Assembly: GCA_030762175.1 (NCBI GenBank)
Contig: CM060833.1
Coordinates: forward strand, 3,792,501-3,856,500
From: Metallyticus violacea
Lineage: Eukaryota; Arthropoda; Insecta; Mantodea; Metallyticidae
Length of the DNA stretch: 64,000 nt
Direction: 5' to 3'
Position numbers and translations under genes: made by a program. Each line of letters starts with the position of its first letter. Positions within the stretch are counted from its first letter, which is position 1. Positions 12,090-23,660 of the stretch are shown here, piece by piece. A model generated the notes under the pieces. The model was given only the letters and a program-made list of their open reading frames with translations, did not search any database and was not told the DNA's origin.

Positions 12090-12410
12090 CCAATAGGTAG
12101 AATAGATAGAGATTATTTCTAAAAGGAAGAAGGATATGTTATGTGTGGAAAAGTGGATAGTGCATTCCATTGTCTAATAGAATGTGAAATGGTAAAAAGG
12201 TGAAGGGATGGTATGTGGGATGAAAAATGGGATAAACTACAAGATATAGTGGCAATTAAAATATTGTTAGATATGAGGGTATAGAAAATAAACAATATTG
12301 GGAAATTCTTAGGAAAAGTAAGGGATAATGAAGGAGAACTATAAGGATATTTTGTTTGTGTATGTAAATTTAATTGTAATGTTTGCTGAAATAAAAATTC
12401 ATTAATTCAT
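12090..12410 (+). pseudogene. LINE 3' end with zinc-knuckle remnant
   Basis: Translates to a frame containing VMCGKVDSAFHCLIECEMVK, which matches the C-terminal C-x2-C...H-x4-C knuckle that follows the reverse transcriptase in several LINE clades. The first Cys is replaced by Tyr or Val context. It ends in a short repeated tail (AAAATTCATTAATTCAT). A related copy with an intact knuckle lies at 45930-46810. Confidence 0.6.
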
Positions 12411-12435
12411 ACCAGCATGATATACTTGCTCACAC

Positions 12436-12698
12436 CGCCGCGGGTGGCCGAGGTCGTTAAGGCCCGGACTCGTGAGTGGGAGGTCTGGAGTTCGAATCCC
12501 ACCAGGACCGTCCTTCCTGACCGGGTTTTCCTCAGTCTTCATAACTGGCAAATGCTGGGGAGGTACCATAAACTTAGGCCTGGAACGTTTCCTTCCTTAA
12601 AAATACCCTTTCCCCAGTTAATCATTTCATCTCATGTATCACCAGTGTTCACCGCCTGTGGTGCCTCAGTAGTAGACGTTAAACACCATAAAAAAAAC
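12436..12698 (+). repeat. SINE B, full length
   Basis: Head GGGTGGCCGAGGTCGTTAAG with tRNA-Leu/Ser-like boxes and box B GTTCGAATCCC. The body includes CCGGGTTTTCCTCAGTCTTC, ACCATAAACTTAGGCCTGGA, TTTCCTTCCTTAAAAATACC and CACCGCCTGTGGTGCCTCAG. The 3' end is GTTAAACACCATAAAAAAAA. Best reference copy of SINE B in the window. Confidence 0.95.
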
Positions 12699-13176
12699 TG
12701 CACACACAACTTTACTGAGCAATACTACAGAGATGTCCTGAAAACTCTGCAAGGTCATATCATATGCAAAAGGTCACAATTTACGTGCAACAATCTGAAT
12801 GCTACACTATTGCCGGGCTGCACATCACAAATGTTATTTCTGAATATCTCACAAAAATCAATGTGTTCACACCCTTCCTATAGTCCAAATATAGCCCATA
12901 GCCAGTGACTTTTTCCTTTTCTCCAAATTGAAGAAACACCTTTTGGGAAGCATTCTCCATCATGAAAAGCAATAGCGAAGGCTGCAGAGACGATTCTACA
13001 GGGCCCATCAAAAAGGGGTATCCAGCATGTATTTAAAGACTGGCAGAAATGCTGCAACAGGTGCATTGCATCCAATGAGGACTGATTTGAGAAAGATCAT
13101 CAAAATTATGAGAATGAGTAAAGATATATTTTAAAATTTTATGATTCTTTTTAATTGAGCAGCCCTTATATTTGTG

Positions 13177-13340
13177 ATGTGGGTACTGTGTTGTACATTT
13201 ACGGCCTGATAAAGAACCTCAAGCCTAAAAGAAGAGGCCTCTGAGAAAAATTTGTCGGCTGTTTCACGCTGTGAATTGAATGGGATGCTGATGACCTGAG
13301 ATGTTAAACAGCGTCCATAAATAAATCAATCAAAAAGAAA
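13177..13340 (+). repeat. SINE A, 5'-truncated
   Basis: Begins within the body (GTTGTACATTTACGGCCTG) and continues to CCATAAATAAATCAATCAAA. It ends about 320 bp upstream of the MMD exon. Confidence 0.85.
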
Positions 13341-13660
13341 AAAATTCATTCAAAATTGAACATTGGTCACTCTACATTACAGTTCTGCCCATGTAATATT
13401 TTCATTTGTCCAAATGCGAAGAGAGAGCTTTATGACATATTTGTTATGGCAGTGAAGTGTTGAAAATTGTGTAAATATTACAAAAGAAAGTGTTGAAAAA
13501 GAAAAATAATTTAAATGTAGAATTGTCCGTCAAGAGCTCTATGAACAACTGTAAAATGTATTTTTGATACCATCTAAATGAATTGATTATGAATGTCTTT
13601 TTTTACTTTAGCAATTATTATATTTAACATGTGGAGTAATTCAATTACATGATTTTACAG

Positions 13661-13913
13661 GCATCTGAAAGATGTGCTGCATCGTGGCGACAGAGCAATG
13701 ATCTATGTTTTCATTGCTGCTTCATATTTCCCCTGGCTGACGCTTCAACCTTTCCCTCTAAACGGCTGGGCCGCAGAACTGTGGTGGATTGTTTGGGTGC
13801 TGGCATCCCTGGGTATTCTTTACCAGCAATTATTTCATGAGCGTTATAAATGTCTGGAAACTTGCTTCTATCTCTTCATGGGCATAGTGCCGGCCCTTGC
13901 AATCATCAGCATG
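13661..13913 (+). CDS. MMD: MMD (PAQR10/11-like) internal coding exon
   Basis: The exon is bounded by an acceptor (GATTTTACAG, AG at 13659-13660) and a donor (ATG|GTGAGT after 13913). One leading base completes the previous codon, then 84 codons read HLKDVLHRGDRAMIYVFIAA through CFYLFMGIVPALAIISM. The spacing and residues match the middle of vertebrate MMD: an H-L-K start, DR-x-x-IY-x-FIAASY-x-PWL, the WxxW segment, HE-x-YK and FYL-x-MG-x-x-PAL. It covers about three hydrophobic segments of the seven-transmembrane PAQR fold. PAQR10/11 proteins are Golgi membrane proteins of the PAQR/CREST hydrolase-like superfamily; that is family knowledge. The preceding exon was not found. The open frame continuing past 13913 is intron. 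Confidence 0.93.
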
Positions 13914-16838
13914 GTGAGTAAATTTGCACTTCTGATTTGGCAGCATGCAGGCCATGAAATATGGTGGGTAGATTTTTTTTAAACATCTAAGCAGGACATC
14001 TGTTACTCTCCTTTTGAAGAAAATGAAGCTTTGACTGTACCTACCTAGTCTTGATGTAAATCTTTTAGTTTAATAACTACAACGTATTTTAACATTTTTC
14101 CATCTCAATTCATATGTTTTAATCTTGTGTATTGCAAACATTTAGCAGGGTCATTCCATTGTAAAATTTCACCATTTCAGCTGTTTATGATTACTAGAGC
14201 CTGGTAGTTAAACAAAATATTTTTGCTCTCTGGGTGCATGTTAGAAGGGGCAGTTTTTATTCCCCCCCTGTGTCTGTTTTGACTTCTGTTGTCTATTTTA
14301 GAGTTTAAAACCTTTTGCCTATTTTGGATTATTATGGATTTTTTCTGCAGATTATTTACACATTGTAAAAAAGCACAAAGAATTTCAATATATCGAAGTG
14401 AAAAAAGTTATAAAAATTAAATGGCACTTTCACTTCACAAAAATATAACTTCAGAATCTTGTTATACATTTATTTCTTTTCAAGCAGTCAAAAACTTACT
14501 CCTCAATCCATTCACTTAAGCTCTTTAAATAGCAGAACCTTCATTTGTGAAAGGAACGCACAGTCACCTTTGGCATACGAATACCAGGAAATAGAGAGGA
14601 TGGGGGAAGTACTGTAGTTTTGAATAATTTTAGCAAATGGCTTTGTAGCAATCTGTGAGAGACTATTGTAGAAAATTTGTGGTTGGGATAATTTCTCAGC
14701 TGCATAAATGTAACAAACAATTGCAAGCGAGGAAAATGAGAGTGGTACAGCTGTTCTTTAAACTATCTTTACAATGTATAAGAGAGATACTAACTGATTC
14801 CCCTATAAACACATAAAAAGAAAATAAACTAGGCCAGAAACCACTGCGCTACTTGTGCTCATTTGCCAGACTATTCGTAACTACCTTAGTTTGTCTTGAT
14901 CAACATTTACATTAAGCCATACTGGTTGAGATCAGCAAACAGCATATATCAGTTTCACATTTACTCATAGCTGGCACCCAGACAACATGTCAGGTCCCAT
15001 TATCTATTGTTTCTCACACTTTTCATCTTATGATGACAATACACAATCGGTTTTCCCCAATCTTGAAGAACTAAGAGTCAGTGAATGGAAAAAAATAAAT
15101 TGTTTCTACCAGGTGAAATGTACAAAGGAGCTGTTAGTCTGCTGTTGAACTTTTTTGAGGCAACTCAACCTTTGTGCTGAATTATTTATCATGCAGAAAT
15201 TAAGTTCAATGTTGAGTAGTAAATTAAACAGCCATGTAGAAAAACATCTTGAAGTTGGAGAAAAAAGGTGATATGTTGATGTCATCCATGGGGATCTTTG
15301 AAGATGCAGTAAATCAACTGCTCAAGTACCGAGAGAGAAAGGATAAAGTGTTAGAATATTAGAAATGTAATGAGTGATAATTTGAACCTAGAAGTTAAGA
15401 GTACATGTGATACCCTTAAAGTTGAATATTCTGCAGTAACTGTTATGAGTTCTTCCAAAATAACTTGTTTTAAATATGCTCTAATCACTTTAGTGGAAGT
15501 AGAACGTTCTTTTTCCATGATGAAAAACGTTCTGACAAGCGGCTGACTATTACAGTTGATACCTTGAAAAAACCATCTTGTTGTTGCTTGTAACCAAGAA
15601 AAGTAAGTTTAAATACTTTAATTATGTGATAAAGAAATTATTAAGTATCTAAATACCTATTTTCATTAGCAAGTGATATTACTCTCTGTTTTCATATTTA
15701 ATAAATGCCTAGTTTAATTATATTGCAGCCTATTTTCAGTATTTTAAGTGCCTTTTTTGCCTACCTATTTTAACCAAATTAAATGCCTGAATTTCCAAGC
15801 TCTGGTGATTACCCTACTAATAGATAGTGAAATGTAAAATTTTGAAAGTAACATCATTTATAAAATGACTGTGACAAAGGCAGAAATATTATAATAAGGT
15901 AAAAGTAGACTATTCCTATATAATACAAATGTGTGCTTATGGTTCGTCAATAAGAATGCAAATGAGGTATCATTAAAAGGTAAATAAATATACTTTCAAT
16001 TAAATTATTGTTCGATTGAGTCAAACTATGTACTCTTGTAGCTTTACTTACTTGTTTATATCTAGAACAGGATTTTCAGACTATTGTCTCCATCCTCAGA
16101 TAATTGTCAGCTGTATGTCATTTATATACAGTAGGAAGAGAAGCAGGCCTAAAATAGATCCTTACTGTACTCTGTATGCTATATTTCTAGGTGTTGATTT
16201 GCTTTTTATTATTATGTGTTGGTACATTTACACAACTGATTTCTAATTTACTATCCCTCTGATTCCATACACATTTAGAGTTCCAATAATATCTTGTCTT
16301 TTATTAAATCATATGCTTTTATAAAATGCATAAATAATCTTACCACTTTTTCTTTCAATTTTAAAATCTCAATAATCTAACATGCATTTGCATACTTTTT
16401 CCAGGAGGGTTATATCTATATGCTTACATAGAAAGGCAGTAGCTGATGGAAACATAGTTTTGAGTGTGATCAGATCTTGTTCAAATAAAATAATCAATTT
16501 GAAATAAAATTTTCTGGAATTTTTAAAGATGCAGACATTATTTTGCCTACAGTAAGCAAATATAATTAAAAAAAACTCCTAAAAACTAACACAAAATACA
16601 AAACAATCAGACATTTGCGAAATCAATTGCAAAGACTGCAATTTGAAATATATAGGAACCATCCATGGGCAGAGCAAAAATTATAGGAGATTTTTAAAAA
16701 TGTATCACATTAATTTGGCTCCAGTAAACAAATGCAGTTTAAGAAGCCTCCTAAAAACCAACACAAAAGACAAAGACCTGCCAGGAAAACAATCAGACAT
16801 TTATGAAATCAGATGCAAAGTCTGCAATATGAAATATA

Positions 16839-17765
16839 CAGTGTGTATACAAAGTCCATGAAACATTTCATTCAGCTATATTTTCCGCACAAGATATTCA
16901 AATGTGCTGAAATTTCATAACATGAAAAAAGATAAATTCACCAAATTTTGATATCGAATCTTACAAATGTTCAACATGTCTTTCCTTGGTCACTCGGCAC
17001 ACATCTAACCTTAGTCGAGTTCGTCCCAAACTTGACCCAGAGTATCAGGGGTTACTCTATTGATAACAGCTGAGATGTGCTGTCGCAGATCCTGGAGGTT
17101 TTGAGTTTTGAGGCATGGATGGTATGCAGGCCCTGCCCTTCACATAATCCCACAAGAAGAAGTCATATCAGGTTAAATCAGGTGACTTCAGTGGGCAGCC
17201 TATGAAGATTGATCATTATCCAACACTCGGCCAATCCAATGCTACAACAATTCGTCATTCATATATGTAAGAACTGCATTATGGAAATATGATGGAGTAC
17301 CATCTAGCTGTAGGATAAAGTCCCTGCTGTCAGTAACTAGTTGTGGCATCAGCCTCCGTAACCCCTTTGACATGACAGGCTTCACCAATGCTTGCCATCA
17401 CATAAACAGCCAGTGTGCCAATTCATTATGCTGTTGTAAACAGGTGGATCCTTTTGATACCTGACATGACATGCTCTTTGCACACTCACAACAAACTCAT
17501 AATGAGCGAATTGAAAGCAAAATGCCTTCTCACTTTGTGTTACCTGTGCTATTTTGTAGTAAGTTTAGGTGCTTTGTTATTCTGAATTGTAGCCATGGCA
17601 CTTCCAGTGGCCGCCAGCAGAATTAAAATGGCAACTTGTTATGTGAAGTTGGATATCAAAATTTGGTGAATTTAGCTTTCATGTTGTGAAATTTCAGCAT
17701 ATTTGAATGTTTTGTTTGGAAAATATAGCTGGATGAAATGTTTCATGGACTTTGTATATATGCTG
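16839..17765 (-). mobile_element. Internally deleted Tc1/mariner-superfamily element, 927 bp, TA target duplication
   Basis: Ends CAG...CTG with long inverted repeats of about 115 bp (16839-16955 and 17652-17765), both containing ATACAAAGTCCATGAAACAT. TA lies on each side (16837-16838, 17766-17767). Removing the element plus one TA restores GAAATATATAGGAACC exactly as in the neighbouring PLE unit. On the - strand a broken transposase remains: EKAFCFQFAHYEFVVSVQR (DUF4817-like N-terminal helix-turn-helix), RDFILQLDGTPSYFHN (second catalytic Asp), PLKSPDLT-x-YDFFLWDYVK and RLDVCRVTKERHVEHL. The part between the N-terminal domain and the second Asp is deleted. Confidence 0.9.
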
Positions 17766-18224
17766 TATAGGAACCATCCATGAGCACACCTAAAATTCCA
17801 GAAGATTTTTAAAGATGCAAGCACTATTTTGACTCCAGTAAACAAATGCAGTTTAAAAAACTTCCTAAAAACTAACACAAAAGACATAATTCTGCTAGGA
17901 AAATAATCAGGCATTTACAAAATCAGTTGCAGAGACTGTAATATAAAATAAATAGAAAAACAAAAAGAAATGCTACCTTACATGGGAAATGTAAAATATA
18001 AATACATGGAAGAATCAGCAATAGCATACCATTTCTGGCATAAAAAAAAATCCAAAATGAATCAAAACTCTTAAGCTCTTCAAAAATTCATGGAATTAAT
18101 GTATGGGAAAATAATTTCATAAATAAAAAGAAAATTTAGTTAATTTTGATTTTTCAAACAACAGAATCTCATCACTAAATTTATAAAATAGCATCTTAAT
18201 ACATGCTGGGAAGCTGACAGTGGA

Positions 18225-18275
18225 ACCATGCTGATGATGAAAGCAACAGCCTTCGAAACATGTTGAAATAAGTGG
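18225..18275 (+). ncRNA. Hammerhead-like ribozyme core (PLE 3' end)
   Basis: CTGATGA at 18231-18237, a stem II of GAAAGC paired with GCCTTC (one mismatch), GAA at 18255-18257, then A-C-A-T-G-T as a self-complementary stem III and T at position 17. Stem I pairing is weak, so activity is doubtful. It lies just downstream of the PLE C-terminal coding remnant, where PLE hammerheads are expected. Confidence 0.6.
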
Positions 18276-18952
18276 AACAAAATTAGAGTAATTTGAGTGA
18301 TTTCCTCATTAAAATTGCAAAACTGAAATTGAAATTTATTTATATGAAGATATTAGTGATCAATAAATTTATTCCTAAATTTTTAAACATGCTCACACAA
18401 TATCTGTGTTTAAAATGTTTTGGTGATGTTTGAGAATATGAATGTGTCACCTTATTCATTTGCTTTTTTGTTTCCCAGAGCTATCACTAGCGGGTTCATG
18501 GATTGCATGTAAATAACACCCAGAGTCAAAACACAAAATTATTTTCATAATATAGTGAATTTCTTATTATGGCAAAAGACTAAGCGGTTATCATGGCATA
18601 ACAATTGATGCTGCAATTAAAGTTGGATTGCTGCAAACCCTTATGAAAACACACAAGTACTGAAGGCAAATAAATTGTGGGTCACATGGGACTACTGCTC
18701 TGTTGTGAAATATTTGGTAGCTCCTAAAGGACCCTTGATGCTGTGATTGCAATGAATAGGTACTGGTGCCTTTGACGGTGGCTGGTTGTTGCTTGCTGGA
18801 GTGCATGTCCATAACTTTAATTTCTTTCAAACTAAAAAGGAATATAGAATATGCTTTATTGAAACAAAAGTTTAGTTGACATTATAAATACTTGAAATTA
18901 CCTGTCATAAATGATGCATATACTTGAATGCATTTCTCCACAGTAATTCACT

Positions 18953-19251
18953 GTTGGTCCTGGTGGTGTAGTGGTAATCATACTTGCCTCCTAAACCCAT
19001 GATCGCAGGTTTGATCCCGGCCAGGACTGATGGATTTTTTTGGACATAAAAATCCCTAAGTATAGCTTCCTTCGTAAGAGATGTAAAGCTGTGGGTCCCA
19101 TGTCGTACATTTTACAGCACATTAAAGTACTTCAAGCCTGAAAAAGGAGGCTTCTGAGCAAATTTTGTTGGCCGTTTCATGGGACACTGATGACCTGAGA
19201 TGTTAAAAGAGTCTGTAAATAAACCAAATCAAAAAAAAAACAAAAAAAAAC
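18953..19251 (+). repeat. SINE A, near full length
   Basis: Head GTTGGTCCTGGTGGTGTAGT to tail AACCAAATCAAAAAAAAAA. ACAGTAATTCA at the left and ACAGGAATTCA at the right form an 11 bp target duplication with one mismatch. A small deletion removes the TTTCACGCCCTGAG segment. Confidence 0.92.
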
Positions 19252-19451
19252 AGGAATTCATACATATAACTTCAACACAAAAGGAAATTCCTGCGAGATA
19301 AAGTGCTTATTTCTTTTGCACCCATAGCTGACAGGAGTGAAATAAAAATTTGCAAATTACAGTAAGATGCCACAAACAGTTAATTTTGCAGAATTGTGGG
19401 TAATATTGCCATGCCCATTTAACACTTTCCTACAGCTGTTTTATATTTTTT

Positions 19452-19567
19452 TATTTTCATTTATTTATGGATGCTCTTTAACATCAGGTCGTCAGCGTCC
19501 CATTCTATTCAGGGCGCATTCTTGGGTTTAGAAGGCAAGTATGGTTACCACTACACCACCAGGACCG
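19452..19567 (-). repeat. SINE A with large internal deletion
   Basis: The 3' end (TTTATGGATGCTCTTTAACA on the + strand) runs to ATTCAGGGCGCA and then joins directly to the head (TTCTTGGGTTTAGAAGGCAA through CCACCAGGACCGG). About 170 bp of the body is absent. It lies about 260 bp upstream of the terminal MMD exon. Confidence 0.85.
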
Positions 19568-19823
19568 GCTCCTACAGCTGTGGGAAAGTTGATCAGCATT
19601 GTTACCATTATAATATGCCATCCAGAAACAGTCATTTTGTGCCTCTTTTGAGTATCTCCTTAAACAAACTCTGATTTGACTCCAACACTTTTACTCCCAC
19701 AAATTCTGAGGTAACTGCCGTGGATTCTGGGGGAATGAATAAGGCAACCTATTCTCAAACATTACCCATATTTCTCTGTCTAGAATTGAAAGTAAATTAA
19801 CTCAGTTTGTGGTTTGCTTGCAG

Positions 19824-20015
19824 CATGAGTTTTCTGGCTTGACAGAACTGAAGATAGGAGGAGTTGTCTACATCATTGGTGTAGTATTTTTCAAAGCAGA
19901 TGGGAAGATACCATTCGCTCATGCAATCTGGCACCTGTTTGTTGTCATGGCAGCAGGTATTCATTATTATGCCATTCTTAATTATCTCTATCCAATGAAA
20001 GAGAACCAACTTTAG
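19824..20015 (+). CDS. MMD: MMD (PAQR10/11-like) terminal coding exon
   Basis: Starts after TTTGCTTGCAG and reads 63 residues from [13 protein letters not shown] to YPMKENQL, then TAG at 20013-20015. It joins in phase 0 to the exon ending SM. Landmarks are [20 protein letters not shown] and AHAIWHLFV, the HxxxH metal-binding pair typical of PAQR proteins in the last transmembrane segment, then HYYAI-x-x-YLY. Vertebrate MMD has the same segment near its C-terminus, so the protein ends at the usual point. No frameshift or stop interrupts either exon. Confidence 0.93.
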   Translation, partial: HEFSGLTELKIGGVVYIIGVVFFKADGKIPFAHAIWHLFVVMAAGIHYYAILNYLYPMKENQL

Positions 20016-20365
20016 ACAAATATCCACTGTCCTGTTGCCAAAAAGTACTGTAGCTTTAATCAGTAAGTCTTTCATACATGACTGCCTTTATTGGATTTAT
20101 ATTAAAATTGAGGTTTTATATAACATTTTGTATACCACCCTTACACGTTTGCATCCTGGTGTTCCAGGGCAAGTAAAGGCCTAGTAGTTGTAGAAATGTT
20201 CACATCACATCTTTCCACCGTAAGTGTTCCAGTGTATTTAGAGTTGTAAATTAGAATTAGAAATATCCTGACCAATTTTAAATTGTTGTAAGGTTGGTAT
20301 ACATAATTTTAGTAACAAAATTGTTTTGGTTTTAGTACTTTTAAATAAACTTCCAGAATCTAAAA
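20016..20365 (+). other. MMD: Probable MMD 3' untranslated region
   Basis: Follows the stop codon without a recognised repeat. The first AATAAA after the stop is at 20344-20349, a candidate polyadenylation signal. The true end cannot be fixed from sequence; 20366-21120 holds nothing recognised. Confidence 0.5.
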
Positions 20366-21129
20366 ATCTGTCTGTGCCAATTCCTGTGGCAGAGAGAAAG
20401 AACAGATCGTCTTTCAATGGATGCTTCTTTTCCAATGTTCTATACATATCTTTTGTGAAATCAGAGAATATTGCAGGGAGTAGTATTAGGAGCTTGGCAA
20501 GAAAGGGCATTTGAGTTTTATATTATTATGCAAACCTGGTGGAAATTATTTTACTTTTGTGTCAACATTGTGATAGAGTAGGTTATGCTATATATATTTT
20601 TTTGTGGTAGTAGTAGGAGACTGTGTGACCTTTGGGAGTGCTGCGCTTTATTTGATCAAAGAAAATTTCATTGTGTACACTGGGGGTGGTCAGGTGGACA
20701 AAATTGGGCACATGTAGTTTCTGCCTGACAGACACTGGAAAAACAACAGTCTTGCTGGAGATGAGAAGGATTCAATAGTGGCAGCTTCAATGCACTTTAT
20801 GAGCATAGTTTTCTTTTGGAACATCCTTTCAAATCATACATGTTGAATTAGAGATTATTATGGTGAACTCAAGAAATGTTTGAGAGTTGATAAATATTTT
20901 AATACATATTTAATTTTTTTTTTTCATTATTTACAATGTGTTTACATTATATATGAAAAAATGCAGGTACGATAATCTAGCATTTACAGTTTATTTTATA
21001 TTTGTTTTAATTTTCAAATTCTTAAGGCAGAAAAGAATTGCTCACATAAATATGCAGATCCAAAAATGCACATTATAGGAGCCACTTTGGCATATAAACT
21101 AGGAAATCTATCTTGTGGAGTGTGTGAAT

Positions 21130-23660
21130 AAAACTGAAATGATGTCATTTGTCAATCTAAATCTCTCCTTAATGAAGTGGTCATATTCCATCTCTGTTAA
21201 TTCTAATTGTATCTCTGGGGGCACCGTTATATCAACTGAAAATGGCAAAATGTATTGAAATTGAACTAAAGGTGCTTTTATTTTTTCAAATCTTTCCTCA
21301 AATGTTTAAATGAATGACTCACAAAAAATGTTAGCAGTATTAGCCAATATGCATGAAATTATTGCCAGCAATTGTTTTTTCCAGAACTCCAGTTTAATTT
21401 GCATTGCAGGAATTTTTTCAAACTTATCTAATAATGTCAAATGTTGTGCCATTTTTTAAATTTTACAAGATAAGCAAAAAACTACCCGCCTCTGTTAGCA
21501 TTTAACTTATTATACCAAAAATAATTATGAAGACTTTTTTTTACTATAAAATGATTTTGTATAACAAATAGTTGCCAAAAATACAACGGTCAGAGAAAAA
21601 AAATTAATAACAATAAGAAGGTTCTCTGTGTCATATGATGAAAGAGTCAGTTACAAGTGCCATTCAAACTTTTGTTACATTTTATTTCAGGTTTTAGAGG
21701 GGAATAATTACCCAAATAACATTAATGATTAGCAGGAATATATACTATAATGTTAATAACAATAAAGTTTGTTATTAAGGGCAAAAGTATAAAAACGTAT
21801 TATGAAATTTTCTCCCCACAACTGACAGGAAGAGTTTAGTTTTTCAATTCTTACACAGGAGTTGAAACTCATGTCTCATAAAACTCTCTGTGCTCTTCAA
21901 GAAGGAATGATAACATTGACAATAGGGATTTTTTTTCCTACTGATAAACGGTGTTGACCTTTAAAACGAAGCACAGGCAGCATATATCAACCACTGGTTT
22001 TCTTCTCTTTAAAACTTCAAAAACCCTCCACCTTTGTAATGGTAAGTTTTTCTATTAACTATTTGAGATCTATGAGATCAAGATGCTTTGAGCATTATGC
22101 ATTTTGAAATTTACACTTATTTAATGTAACAGTGAATCAGCAATTTTTCTTGAAATCAAAAAAATTATTTTACTCATTCAAACTGCATTAAAAGGATTTA
22201 TAGAATTATTTAATCTACAATCCTATGTAAATCTAAGGGATTGAAAGCCTTATTTACCCTTCTTCTTTTCTCTATAATAACGAAATCTCTATTGCAACTC
22301 AAAAAGCTATGGCCACTTACTAAATATTTGTGTACTATAAATATGAGCCATGTATATGCACTTAGATCACAACTAGGAATATGGACACACAAAATGTACT
22401 TTTGAAATAAAATTATATTAAATTTAAAAATGGCACTTAGAACGTTTGACATTTCCACTCTTCAATTATTAACTGATCTTTTTCCTGTAAGGAAACATTG
22501 CAAGCATTCAAATTACTAATTAAATCAGTAAGAAATGCTAAGTGAGCAATCCATTCAGAATAATATAATTTATAACAAGTTTTACATAATCAAACAATAG
22601 GAAAAGTGTTTAACTCCAATTTGCCATCTTACCTGACATAAATAGGATATATCATAGAAACCAGACTTCATAAACCCAGAACTCCCAAAATTGCTTGCAG
22701 ATCTTATGAAATTTACAGTAATTGGAACAACAACATTCATAACCATGTCCAACTTCACACTCTTAGCATAAAGTAATCTCTCAATGAATTGCACATTGCA
22801 TGAATGAAATTGCTGCTGGGGTCTTCTTAACTTTTATATATTTCACAAATCCTGCATTACAGCCTACAATGTTGGATGCACCATCAGTGGTGAAAGAAAC
22901 CAGCTTATTCATGTTTTCAATAACATTCAACAGTATGAAATATACCTAGCCTTGCCATTAAAGGTATTTCAAGGGGATTAAATTCAGAAGCTCTTCTGTG
23001 TTACACAAATCTGTATCCATTCCTCGAACTAAAATAGCAAATTGTGCTGTTATCAACAGTGTCTGTACTTTCATCAAGACAGAGAGTATGCAATGAATTA
23101 TTTACCGCACTGTATCAGTTGTTCAACATCTGCATCAAGGTCCTCTATACATTGGGCAATGCTATGATAACACAGATAAATGGTACTAAATTTTATTTTG
23201 TCTTTATAACATATATAGTTTAGCTAGCAACATTTTACAAATGACCCTGTGGAGAGTGGTCTTAAGTTCCCATGGAATTAAATAAGTAGTTTTAAAACTT
23301 GTCCTGACCTCATCATCATTTGTAGCTTCAGTATTGTATATATAAGATTGCATGGTTATAGTAATAATGAAAATAATGATATTAATAGAAATAATAGCTG
23401 ATATAAATGATATTAAAATAAAACATATTTTCTTAATTGTTCAGTTTATCTCATTGTCAACAGTTTTAGTTGCGTTCGCTCATCTCCCACAACAGTATTA
23501 ATACACCTGAACATGTTTGAAATTGTAGTGTCCTTCAACATTTTATCTATTTGATATGAGAGAATGCTCACATACTAAACATTTAGCATGGTCCTCAATT
23601 TGCACAAAAATCCATTGCTGCTCCCATTGGGATTCTTGGGTCATTTATTTTTATTTGTAC
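21130..23660 (-). pseudogene. hAT transposase with BED zinc finger, decayed
   Basis: On the - strand, in shifting frames, a BED-type finger (AKCLVCEHSL...HYNFKH) lies near 23600-23480. It is followed by LCLDESTDTVDNSTICYF near 23090, LVSFTTDGASNIVGCNAGFV near 22900-22850, YAKSVKLDMVMNVVVPITVN near 22770-22700 and VRWQIGV near 22620. EWIAHLAFLTDLISNLN is near 22560, and LPFSVDITVPPEIQLELTE near 21240-21180. This order matches GTF2IRD2/ZBED5-type hAT transposases. Many stops and frameshifts; ends not found. Confidence 0.85.

Larger units (their letters stand above)
16510..18330 (+). pseudogene. Penelope-like element fragment with triplicated GIY-YIG segment
   Basis: Translations give repeated DIYEIRCKVCNMKY-type motifs, the start of the GIY-YIG endonuclease domain of Penelope-like elements. 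Downstream are ESAIAYHFWHKK and VWENNFINKKK, the C-terminal part of the same domain. The segment around AGTAAACAAATGCAG occurs three times in direct orientation (16551, 16723, 17837). The first two units are 172 bp apart, and the third is displaced by the mariner insertion at 16839-17765. A hammerhead-like core lies at the 3' end. No intact frame remains. Confidence 0.8.
13914..19823 (+). other. MMD: MMD last intron (5.9 kb) with transposon insertions
   Basis: Phase 0 intron, donor GTGAGT at 13914, acceptor TTTGCTTGCAG ending 19823. From 13914 to about 16500 no coding or repeat feature was recognised. From 16510 to 18330 it holds a Penelope-like fragment interrupted by a mariner, and from 18953 two SINE A copies. 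Confidence 0.85.
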
